NCBI RefSeq assembly: GCF_024171495.1 | Contig: NZ_JALJZW010000005.1 | Location: 124,001 to 188,000, forward strand | Direction of reading: 5' to 3' | DNA length: 64,000 nt | DNA from: Deinococcus sp. HSC-46F16 | GTDB taxonomy: Bacteria; Deinococcota; Deinococci; Deinococcales; Deinococcaceae | In this document: one piece after another, positions 21,216 to 30,422 of the stretch | Numbering within the stretch: position 1 is the first letter of the stretch | Layout: every line of letters begins with the position of its first letter | Position numbers and translations under genes: made by a program | The notes under the pieces: generated by a model | The model's database searches: none | What the model saw: only the letters and a program-made list of their open reading frames with translations | Told to the model about the DNA's origin: nothing

Positions 21216-23206
21216 GCCCCGACACCGCCGCCCGTCAGGAACCCCTGCACCGCCTTCCCGTGCGGCTGCTGGGCGACCTCGTCTCGCCCCGCGCCCTGGA
21301 ACGCATCCTGGCCGACGGGGCGCAGGCGCGGGGCAAGACGCCGGAGACGCTGGTGCCGGGTGACCTCGAGGACATCCTCAAGCGCGAGGTCTTCAAGCGC
21401 CTGCAACTCTCGGTGCCCGCCGCCCTCGCCAAGCGCCGCGTTTCGGAGGTGATCGGGGCGCTGATGGAAGCCGCCCCCAGCGCCCCCGCCGCGACCTCGG
21501 GCGAGGACCTGGGCGCGCTGGAGGAAGGCGCCCGGCGCTTTACCCTCTACTTCGACTGGCCGGAAACCCAGCGCCTGCGCGGCATCCTGGGGGTGGCCCG
21601 GCAGCAGCAGGCGGCGGGGGCCGACCTCGGGCCGCTGGTGCGCGAGGGGCAGGACCTGATCGCGCTGATGGAGCGCCGCCTGGAAGAAGGGCTGGTCGCG
21701 CAGGCGCAAGACCTCGCCGAACTCAGGGCCGCCTTCGGCCGCGTGCAGGGCATGGGCGGCAAGGACGTGCGCCGCCTGGAGAGCCTGATCGCCCAGGTCG
21801 AGGAAGCCCAGAAGGGCGGCGTCCTCCAGCCCGCCGAGGTCGAGCGGGCGCGGTCGATCACCTTCAACCTGCGGCGCCTGCTCGAGTCGTCGGTGGTGCA
21901 GCCCCTGCCGTCCGGCGAGGTGCCTGCACCTGTGGACCCCGAGGCGCAGGCCCGCGTGCTCGCGCTGGAGCAGGAGCACGCCTCGCGGCAGCTCGCGGAC
22001 CTCGCCCGCGACTCCGAGGCGCTGCGCCGCGCCCGCCCCGAGCTGGAGGCCCGCTTGCAGGCCCTGCGTGCCCAGGGGGCGGCGGGCACCCTCAGCGCGG
22101 AGGCACTGGACACCTGGCGGCGCGAGCTGGAGGAGGCCCGGGAGGCCGAACTCGCCCAGCAACGCTCGGACCTCGTGGCGCTGGAGGGGGGCCTCGCCGC
22201 CCTGCCCCCCAGCCCGGCGCGGGAAGAAGCGCGGGTAGCGCTGGGCGTGGCCCGCCTGACCCTGGACGGGGGCGGCCTCGCCACCGACGAACTGCGCGAC
22301 CTCCACGCCACCCTCGACGCCCTCCAGGCGGCGCCTGAAGTGGCAGCCCGGCGGCTGGAACTCCAGCGCGACCTCGCGGAGCTGGAACGCGCCGCCCGCG
22401 ACGTGCCCGGTGCCGCCGACGAACTGGCCCCCGGCCTGGCCGCGGCCCGCGACGCGCTGAAACGGGGCGAGACGCCCGACGTGGCCGCCCTCTGGAGCGC
22501 CCTGGAACGCCGCATGGCCCAGGCCGCCCAGCAGCGCGAGGACTTCGACGCCCGCGCCGACCACGTGATCCGCGAGTACGACACGGTGCGGCACCTGGCG
22601 GGCGAGACCACTCAGAAATTGGGCCGCCTGGCCGACACCCTGCGTGCCCAGCGCCGCCTGGGGCGGATGTCGGCCCTGGCCCGCGAGCGCTACGCCCAGA
22701 CCCTGACAGATGCCGAGGCCCTGCTCGCCGAGGCCCACGCCGAGTACGAGGCCGCCCAGCAGGTCACCGCCAGTTTCGGCGCGGACGCCCTGAGCGGGCT
22801 GCTGGACGTGTTCGACTTCGGCGGCGGGGAGCCGGAAGCGCCCCTGGCCGCGCCGGACCCTGCCCCAGCCGCCCCCGCTGTTCCGGCCTTCACCCTCCCG
22901 GCGGGCCTGCTGGGGGGCACCCCGACCGCCGAGACGGCCGAGCCGACCGGGGCCGAGCTGCCCTACGACGCCTGGCGGGTGCGGGGCGGGCAGCTCGTAG
23001 AAGGCCCGGCCGACGCGGCCGCGCAGGGCGTCGCGGCCCTGCTCGCGCAGGCCGACGACCTTGGCGGGCTGACCCTGCGCCTGACCGACGACCGCGCGGC
23101 GTGGGCGGCCCGGCTGGAGGGCGCGGGCGTGTGGCGGCTGGCCCGTGGTCCCAACGCCGGGGCCATCGACGACCGGGTGGGCGGCTGGCTGGCCGGGTCG
23201 GACTGA
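21212..23206 (+). CDS. long coiled-coil protein of unknown function, Roadblock operon
   Basis: 664 residues with GTG start overlapping the upstream stop (GTGA). Residues 1-75 form a small helical domain (LGDLVSPRALERILADGAQA). Residues 100-510 are almost continuous coiled coil rich in Ala, Glu, Arg and Leu (REELEEAREAELAQQRSDLV-like heptads). A Pro/Ala linker (about 530-570) leads to an 85-residue C-terminal domain with strand-helix-strand order (AWRVRGGQLVEG ... GVAALLAQADDLGGLTLRLTDD). No signal peptide, so cytoplasmic. A scaffold or tether for the Roadblock and membrane proteins is likely but unproven. tsaE follows with its own promoter. Confidence 0.6.
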   Translation: MSPDTAARQEPLHRLPVRLLGDLVSPRALERILADGAQARGKTPETLVPGDLEDILKREVFKRLQLSVPAALAKRRVSEVIGALMEAAPSAPAATSGEDLGALEEGARRFTLYFDWPETQRLRGILGVARQQQAAGADLGPLVREGQDLIALMERRLEEGLVAQAQDLAELRAAFGRVQGMGGKDVRRLESLIAQVEEAQKGGVLQPAEVERARSITFNLRRLLESSVVQPLPSGEVPAPVDPEAQARVLALEQEHASRQLADLARDSEALRRARPELEARLQALRAQGAAGTLSAEALDTWRRELEEAREAELAQQRSDLVALEGGLAALPPSPAREEARVALGVARLTLDGGGLATDELRDLHATLDALQAAPEVAARRLELQRDLAELERAARDVPGAADELAPGLAAARDALKRGETPDVAALWSALERRMAQAAQQREDFDARADHVIREYDTVRHLAGETTQKLGRLADTLRAQRRLGRMSALARERYAQTLTDAEALLAEAHAEYEAAQQVTASFGADALSGLLDVFDFGGGEPEAPLAAPDPAPAAPAVPAFTLPAGLLGGTPTAETAEPTGAELPYDAWRVRGGQLVEGPADAAAQGVAALLAQADDLGGLTLRLTDDRAAWAARLEGAGVWRLARGPNAGAIDDRVGGWLAGSD

Positions 23207-23226
23207 GGGCAGGGGCCTCCCTCCCC

Positions 23227-23232
23227 TATCCT
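23227..23232 (+). promoter_or_regulatory. leaderless-type -10 element for tsaE
   Basis: TATCCT ends 6 nt before ATG 23239. Confidence 0.6.
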
Positions 23233-23238
23233 GCCCCC

Positions 23239-23682
23239 ATGACCGACCTGCCCCTCTCCCCCGGCGAATCGCGGCTCCTGCGCGGCGCGGCCGAGCAGCA
23301 GGCGCTGGGAGCGGCCTTTGCTCACGCGCTGCCGCCCGGCTCGCTCCTCTTTCTGGAGGGCGAGTTGGGGGCAGGCAAGACCACGCTCACGCAGGGGCTG
23401 GTGGGGGCCTACGGCTTTTCTGAGGGCGTCACCAGCCCCACCTACGCGCTGATGCACGCCTATCCCACCCCCGCCGGGCGCGTCCTGCATGTGGACGCCT
23501 ACCGGGTGCGGGACGTGGCCGAGCTGTACGAGATGGACCTCGAAGACCTGGTCGCGGGCAGCCGCCTCAGCGTGGTCGAGTGGGGCGAGAGGCTGTACGC
23601 GGACTACCCGGCAGTGCCCGTGCTGCGGCTGGAGCATGTGGAGGGGGAGGCGGAGGTTCGGCGGGTGACTCGGGTGCGGTGA
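23239..23682 (+). CDS. tsaE: tRNA threonylcarbamoyladenosine biosynthesis ATPase TsaE
   Basis: 147 residues. TsaE helps the TsaB-TsaD complex put the t6A modification on tRNA position 37 by ATP hydrolysis. The Walker A is FLEGELGAGKTTLTQGL, the family motif TSPTYALMHAY follows, then HVDAYRV and the C-terminal VVEWGERL. Length and motif order are normal. The start ATG 23239 is set by TATCCT 6 nt upstream although the frame is open further back. ackA follows after 78 bases. Confidence 0.94.
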   Translation: MTDLPLSPGESRLLRGAAEQQALGAAFAHALPPGSLLFLEGELGAGKTTLTQGLVGAYGFSEGVTSPTYALMHAYPTPAGRVLHVDAYRVRDVAELYEMDLEDLVAGSRLSVVEWGERLYADYPAVPVLRLEHVEGEAEVRRVTRVR

Positions 23683-23760
23683 GTGCCACTTGCGGGGGGT
23701 GCCCCACCCTCAAGGAAGTCGGGACGCCCTCCCCTGCCGGTCTGGGCCAGAATGCCCCCC

Positions 23761-24948
23761 ATGTGGACCCTCGTCGTCAACTGCGGGTCGAGCAGCCTGA
23801 AGTTCGCGCTGCTTGATCCCAGCACCACAGACGTACCCCTCGCGGGCCTTGCCGAGCGGCTGGGCACCGACGCCGCCTCGGTGCGGGTGGACCGCGCCGG
23901 GGAGCGGGTCACGGTGCCCCTGCCCGGTGGAGGCTACCCGGAAGCTTTCGGGGTGGTGCTGGCCGAACTCGACGCGTTGGGCCTGCGTGAACAGGTCGGC
24001 GCGGTGGGGCACCGGGTCGTGCACGGGGGCGAGCGCTTCAGCGCTCCGGCCCTGATCACGCCGGAGGTGCTGGACGCGGTGCGGGCCTGCGTGCCCCTCG
24101 CGCCGCTGCACAACCCGGCCAACATCGCCGGGATCGAGGCGGCGCAGGCGGCCTTCGGGGACGTGCCGCACGTGGCAGTCTTCGACACCGCCTTTCACCA
24201 GACCATGCCGGAGGTCGCCTACCGCTACGCCGTGCCGGAAGCGTGGTACCGCCAGCACGGCGTGCGGCGCTACGGCTTCCACGGCACGAGTCACGCCTAC
24301 GTCGCGGGCGAGGCCGCGCGGATGCTGGGGCGGCCCCTGGAAGACCTGAACCTCGTCACCGCGCACCTGGGCAACGGGGCGAGCGTGTGCGCGGTGGCGG
24401 GCGGGCGCAGCGCAGACTCCAGCATGGGCCTGACCCCGCTGGAGGGCCTCGTCATGGGCACCCGCAGCGGCGACGTGGACCCCGGCCTGCACGACTTCAT
24501 CGCGCGGCAGGCGGGCCTGAGTCTCACCCAGGTCACGGCGGCGCTGAACAAGGAGAGCGGGTTGCTGGGCCTTTCGGGGCTGAGCAACGACATGCGCGAG
24601 CTGGAGGAAGCCGCCGGGCGGGGACACGCCGGGGCACGCCTCGCGGTGGAGGTCTTCGTGTACCGCCTCGCCAAGACGATTGCGGGGCTGGCCGTCGCGC
24701 TGGGGCGGCTCGACGGCCTGGTCTTCACGGGCGGTATCGGGGAGAACAGCGCCGCCGTGCGCTCGGCCACCCTGGAGCGGCTGGGGCTGCTGGGCTTCCG
24801 GCTGGACGCGGAGGCGAACGCGCGGAACGTGCGCGGGCAGGGCGGCCTCATCACCACGCCGGGGACCCTGCCCGCCCTCGTCGTGAACACGAACGAGGAA
24901 CGGATGATCGCGCGGGAAACGGCGCAGCTCGTCGCGCGGGGCCTGTAG
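23761..24948 (+). CDS. ackA: acetate kinase
   Basis: Interconverts acetate plus ATP and acetyl phosphate plus ADP in the cytoplasm. 395 residues, standard. N-terminal LVVNCGSSSLKFALLD, the GHRVVHGGERF substrate block, YGFHGTSHAYVA, the AHLGNGASVCAVAGGRSADSSMG adenine/phosphate region and the GIGENSAAVR signature are all present. ATG 23761 is used; an in-frame ATG 9 bases upstream is possible. CAGAAT 7 nt before 23761 may be a weak leaderless -10. The gene forms a typical ackA-pta pair with the next gene 57 bases on. Confidence 0.96.
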   Translation: MWTLVVNCGSSSLKFALLDPSTTDVPLAGLAERLGTDAASVRVDRAGERVTVPLPGGGYPEAFGVVLAELDALGLREQVGAVGHRVVHGGERFSAPALITPEVLDAVRACVPLAPLHNPANIAGIEAAQAAFGDVPHVAVFDTAFHQTMPEVAYRYAVPEAWYRQHGVRRYGFHGTSHAYVAGEAARMLGRPLEDLNLVTAHLGNGASVCAVAGGRSADSSMGLTPLEGLVMGTRSGDVDPGLHDFIARQAGLSLTQVTAALNKESGLLGLSGLSNDMRELEEAAGRGHAGARLAVEVFVYRLAKTIAGLAVALGRLDGLVFTGGIGENSAAVRSATLERLGLLGFRLDAEANARNVRGQGGLITTPGTLPALVVNTNEERMIARETAQLVARGL

Positions 24949-25005
24949 CGTAGAAGACGCGCTGCCCAAGCCTCCACCCTCCCCCACCCCTCCGAAGGAG
25001 CCCCC

Positions 25006-27123
<2,118 letters not shown>

Positions 27124-27169
27124 GTCATGGGGGGTGGAGCGTGGGAGGGGTCCCTTCTGCGTTCTGCCC

Positions 27170-28270
27170 CTATCTCCGGCTCGCCCGCCACAGCAGCACT
27201 GCCCCCGCCAGCACCGCGATCACGTCCGGCGCGGCGGCGGCGAGCAGCGGCGGCACCGCGCCGTTCTCGCCCATCACCTTGAACACGCTCCAGGTGGCGT
27301 AATAGGCAAAGGTCAGCAGCAGCGCCCACACCAGCCCCAGGTTCAGGCCGCTGCGGAAGGTGTACACGGCGAGGCTGACCGCGAAAAAGGCCAGCGCGAG
27401 GGCCGCCAGCGGCTCGCTGAACTTGCGATAGAGCGCCGTGAAGTCGGCGGGGGCGGGCACGTTCTGGGCGCGGTAGGCCCCGGTCCGGGCCAGCAGGTCG
27501 GGCAGCGGAAGGTAAAAGGGCGGGAGCGCCGCGCCGGACCCGTCGAAGCTCGCCTGCACGTCCTGCACGGGCAGGGTGCCCTGGGCGAAGGAGAGGACGG
27601 TCACGGGCCGCCCGTTCTCGAAAGTGACGCGGCGGCCTTCGGTCAATTCCAGCACGTTGCTGCCGGGACGCAGGCGGCCCTCACGGGCGGTGATGACCTC
27701 GCGGGGAGGCAGTCCGGCCTGCATGGTCACGATGCGGAGGTCGCGCAGCTCGCCGCCCGGCAGGGCCTGGCCGACGCTGATCGCCCGGTTCAGTGCGTCG
27801 CGCAGCACCAGCCCCGGTTGGCCGGGGTCTCCCAGGCCGATCACGCGGGGGTTGTCCAGCACGATCTCGCGCTGCACGCTCTGCGCCTGCACGCGGGCGC
27901 GGGTGACCACCAGTTCGTTGATCGCAAAGGCCCCCAGCGTCACCGCCGCCGCCAGCGTCAGCACCGGCCGGAAGAGGCGCGAGGCCGGGACCCCGCTCGC
28001 CAGCGCCGCCTTGATCTCCGAGTCGGCGGCGAGGCGCGAGAGGCCCAGCAGGGTGGCGAACATCAGCGCGATGGGGAGGCCCAGGGCGACCGCTTCGGGG
28101 ATATTCAGCGCCACCAGCCGCGCGACGAGCAGGCCGCTGGCCCCCTTGGCGAGCAGCGGCGCGATCACGTCCTTGAGCAGCAGCAGCAGCAACAGCAGGA
28201 TGATCGCCAGCAGCGCTCCCACGAGGGGCGGCAGGATTTCCTCGACCACGTACCGCTCGAAGCGCTTCAC
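27170..28270 (-). CDS. LptF/LptG-family permease (second of two)
   Basis: 366 residues from a GTG that overlaps the stop of the first permease (GTGA). Typical YjgP/YjgQ layout: an N-terminal block of three membrane helices (ILPPLVGALLAIILLLLLLLL, ALGLPIALMFATLLGLSRLAADSEIKA, LFRPVLTLAAAVTLGAF), a periplasmic beta domain (about 130-270), then three C-terminal helices. The LSRLAADSEIKAALASGVP segment is the family motif that meets the LptB ATPase. In proteobacteria the pair exports lipopolysaccharide; Deinococcus lacks classical LPS, so the cargo is probably another envelope lipid or glycolipid. Confidence 0.85.
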   Translation of the reverse strand: MKRFERYVVEEILPPLVGALLAIILLLLLLLLKDVIAPLLAKGASGLLVARLVALNIPEAVALGLPIALMFATLLGLSRLAADSEIKAALASGVPASRLFRPVLTLAAAVTLGAFAINELVVTRARVQAQSVQREIVLDNPRVIGLGDPGQPGLVLRDALNRAISVGQALPGGELRDLRIVTMQAGLPPREVITAREGRLRPGSNVLELTEGRRVTFENGRPVTVLSFAQGTLPVQDVQASFDGSGAALPPFYLPLPDLLARTGAYRAQNVPAPADFTALYRKFSEPLAALALAFFAVSLAVYTFRSGLNLGLVWALLLTFAYYATWSVFKVMGENGAVPPLLAAAAPDVIAVLAGAVLLWRASRR

Positions 28271-29370
28271 CGCAGCCTCCAGGCCAGCACGCCCGCCACC
28301 AGCAGGAAAAACAGGTTGGGCAGCCACGCCGCGAACGTGGGCGGCAGCGCCCCCACCCGCGCGAGTTGCGGCGCGGTGGCCCACAGCGCGTAGAAGAGGG
28401 CCACGAAGACCACCACCGCCGCAAAGGCCGCCGCCCGGTTGCGCAGCAGCAGCCCCAGCGCCCCCGCCGCGAGCGCGAAAATCACCGCCGTGAGAGGATC
28501 GGCCACCCGCGCGGCGAGCTGGTGCGCGTCCACCCGGCGCTCTTCCGGGGTGCCCTCGCCGCTCGCCAGCCGCGCCCGCAGCTCGGGCGTGCTGACCTGC
28601 TGGGCGGGGGGGGCCGGGGGCCGGGGCTGGTCGGTCTGCCGGAAGACCAGGGGACCGGGCGCGGGCTGCGGGTCCTGGCCGGGGCGGGTGATCCACGCAC
28701 CCGTGACCGTCCACGTCTGCGCGGCCGTGTCCCAGGTGCCGCCCGTGGCCGTGACCGTCTCGTCGCCGCGCTGCACCAGCACCCCGTCGAGCGCGGCGAC
28801 CGGGCCGCCCGCCTCGTTGCGGACGCGCCCGGCGTAGAAGAGGCCGTCTTCTGAGGCATAGGTGTAGTTGTCCTGGGTGGGCGTGGGCTGCGGGCCACCG
28901 TAGATCGTGTACCACGCGGCGTCGAAGCGGGCCAATCCCGCCGGGGCCACGTACCCCGCGTTCCAGTAGGCCAGCGCGGCCACCAGCGCGAAGGGCAGCG
29001 CCAGCGGCCACACCAGCGAGAGGGGCCGCAGGCCCCCCGCCGCGGCCGCCTTGAGTTCGCTGTCCCCCTGCATCCGCCCGAAGGCCAGCAGCACCGCGAA
29101 GGGCACCGAGAGCACCAGCGCCTCGTTCAGCGTGTTGGGCGCCAGCGCCCCGAAGACCCCCAGCGCCTGCCCCGGCGTGGCCCCGTAGGTCAGGAAGGCC
29201 CCCACGCTGGTGCTGAGGATGTCGGTCAGCCGCAGGATCAGAAACAGCGCCACCCCCGCCGCGTACCAGCGCAGCACCTCCGAGAGCACCGCGCGGTTCA
29301 GGGTCCGGGGCGGGCCTCCCCCCCGCCGGGCCGCGCCCACCCTCCGCGTGCCGGGGACAGGCCGGGTCAT
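28267..29370 (-). CDS. LptF/LptG-family permease (first of two)
   Basis: 367 residues. Same architecture as its neighbour: N-terminal membrane block (VALFLILRLTDILSTSVGAFL, LVLSVPFAVLLAFGRMQGDSELKAAAAGG), periplasmic beta domain with a Pro-rich insertion around residues 220-245 (QTDQPRPPAPPAQQ), and C-terminal helices ending VAGVLAWRLR. GRMQGDSELKAAAAGGLRP is the ATPase-contact motif. ATG 29370 has GGAAGGAAG before it and overlaps the stop of a small upstream ORF (ATGA). The two permeases probably form a heterodimer. Confidence 0.83.
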   Translation of the reverse strand: MTRPVPGTRRVGAARRGGGPPRTLNRAVLSEVLRWYAAGVALFLILRLTDILSTSVGAFLTYGATPGQALGVFGALAPNTLNEALVLSVPFAVLLAFGRMQGDSELKAAAAGGLRPLSLVWPLALPFALVAALAYWNAGYVAPAGLARFDAAWYTIYGGPQPTPTQDNYTYASEDGLFYAGRVRNEAGGPVAALDGVLVQRGDETVTATGGTWDTAAQTWTVTGAWITRPGQDPQPAPGPLVFRQTDQPRPPAPPAQQVSTPELRARLASGEGTPEERRVDAHQLAARVADPLTAVIFALAAGALGLLLRNRAAAFAAVVVFVALFYALWATAPQLARVGALPPTFAAWLPNLFFLLVAGVLAWRLR

Positions 29371-29579
29371 GCCGCTTCCTTCCGGGGGGCGCACGGGGCG
29401 GGAGTCACACGGTTTCCGTCCAATCCCTTCTCCCCTCGGGAAGGCGCCGATAGAAGGACTCCTTTCCCGGCAACCGTTCTGTTCCTGCTCGCTCTCCTGC
29501 GGAGCTGTACCCGTCCGCTCGGGTTGAACAGTTCTTCCAACTGTCCAACCGGAATCCGTATCAGTCGCAGGGACGGCAC
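29367..29579 (-). CDS. possible small leaderless ORF coupled to the LptF/G-like genes
   Basis: GTG 29579 lies 7 nt after TAGAAT (29587-29592, minus strand), the best -10 in this region. The frame runs 70 codons and stops inside the permease start codon (ATGA overlap). The product begins VPSLRLIRIPVGQLEELF and then turns Arg/Ser/Lys-rich (RRRASRNRTVAGKG); no signal peptide and no family recognised. It may be a real small protein, a leader that couples translation to the permease, or simply part of a 200-nt leader. Confidence 0.4.
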   Translation of the reverse strand: MPSLRLIRIPVGQLEELFNPSGRVQLRRRASRNRTVAGKGVLLSAPSRGEKGLDGNRVTPAPCAPRKEAA

Positions 29580-29586
29580 GCGCGGC

Positions 29587-29592
29587 ATTCTA
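29587..29592 (-). promoter_or_regulatory. -10 element of the LptF/G-like operon
   Basis: TAGAAT on the minus strand, 7 nt before GTG 29579. Confidence 0.5.
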
Positions 29593-29673
29593 GACCAGCC
29601 CTCCCGGCCCATCTGCCCCACCCGCATGAGAACACGCGCCCCGTGGGAGGGACGCGTGCGGAAGAGAACGGGG

Positions 29674-30372
29674 TCAGCTCGCGCGGGGCGAGGGCGAGTC
29701 GCGCCACAGGTCGCGCTCGCGGCGGGCCACCCCCTCGTGGACGCGCAGGATCGCCTCGTTGCCGTGGGCGCCCGCCTCGGCGATGGCGCGGGCGGTGGCG
29801 GTGTCGAGGTAGGCGAGGCGCAGCAGCTCGTCGCTGCGCAGGCCGTCGCGGGTCTGCCGCACCCCGCGCTCGCGCCGGATGGTGGCCGAATCGGTGCCCA
29901 GCACGCTGCGGTTGCTGATGGAGCCGAGTTGGCCGTACACCCGGCCCTCGCCGCCGTGGCGGGCGACCGTGCTCATCAGCTCGCGGCGGGCGTCGGTGCT
30001 CTCCAGCCGGGCGGCCAGCCAGCGCCGGGCCTCGGGGTTGGCGTTGCGCTCGGCGATCTCGGCGGCCAGGCGCACGTCGCCGGTCATCGCGCGGGCCAGC
30101 AGCGTCTGTGCCCGCTTGCGCCAGCGCCGCGCCGCAGGGGTGTCCAGGGTGAAGGCGAGCCGGGCGAACTCGCCCGCGTCCAGGGTGGGCTCCGGCCCGG
30201 CGCCGAAGTCGCGCTCGGGGCTTTGAAGGTCGTGCCCGGCGGCGAAGGTCGCCCAGTCGGCAGGCATCGGGACGCCCAAGGCCGTCAGGGCGGTGGCGGC
30301 ATGCAGCAGGCCGTCCGCGCTGGCGGGCAGCCGATGCGTGCCGAATTCCAGGGTGTGAGGAACGGTCTTCAT
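29674..30372 (-). CDS. ddrC: DNA damage response protein DdrC
   Basis: Deinococcus-specific nucleoid protein induced by radiation and desiccation; it binds DNA and can bridge or condense it. 232 residues, matching the family length. Recognised by the conserved core RRELMSTVARHGGEGRVYGQL, GSISNRSVLGTDSATIRRERGV and LLRLAYLDTATARAI, and by the N-terminal winged-helix-like region opening TLEFGTHRLPASADGLLHA. ATG 30372 is 6 nt after TAAGAT (leaderless), and the damage-response palindrome lies just upstream. In D. radiodurans this gene is near dnaA; here about 16 kb separate them. Confidence 0.93.
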   Translation of the reverse strand: MKTVPHTLEFGTHRLPASADGLLHAATALTALGVPMPADWATFAAGHDLQSPERDFGAGPEPTLDAGEFARLAFTLDTPAARRWRKRAQTLLARAMTGDVRLAAEIAERNANPEARRWLAARLESTDARRELMSTVARHGGEGRVYGQLGSISNRSVLGTDSATIRRERGVRQTRDGLRSDELLRLAYLDTATARAIAEAGAHGNEAILRVHEGVARRERDLWRDSPSPRAS

Positions 30373-30378
30373 GCGAAT

Positions 30379-30384
30379 ATCTTA
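30379..30384 (-). promoter_or_regulatory. leaderless-type -10 element for ddrC
   Basis: TAAGAT on the minus strand ends 6 nt before the ddrC ATG. Confidence 0.65.
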
Positions 30385-30391
30385 GCACATT

Positions 30392-30408
30392 TTATGTCTC
30401 AGACATAA
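30392..30408. promoter_or_regulatory. radiation/desiccation response motif (RDRM), DdrO operator
   Basis: A 17-bp palindrome with arms TTATGT and ACATAA around CTCAG sits 7 bp upstream of the ddrC -10, covering the -35 area. This is the site bound by the DdrO repressor, which is cleaved by the IrrE/PprI protease after DNA damage. It is the only such site I found in the window. Confidence 0.92.
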
Positions 30409-30422
30409 TCTATTGGGGTGGC

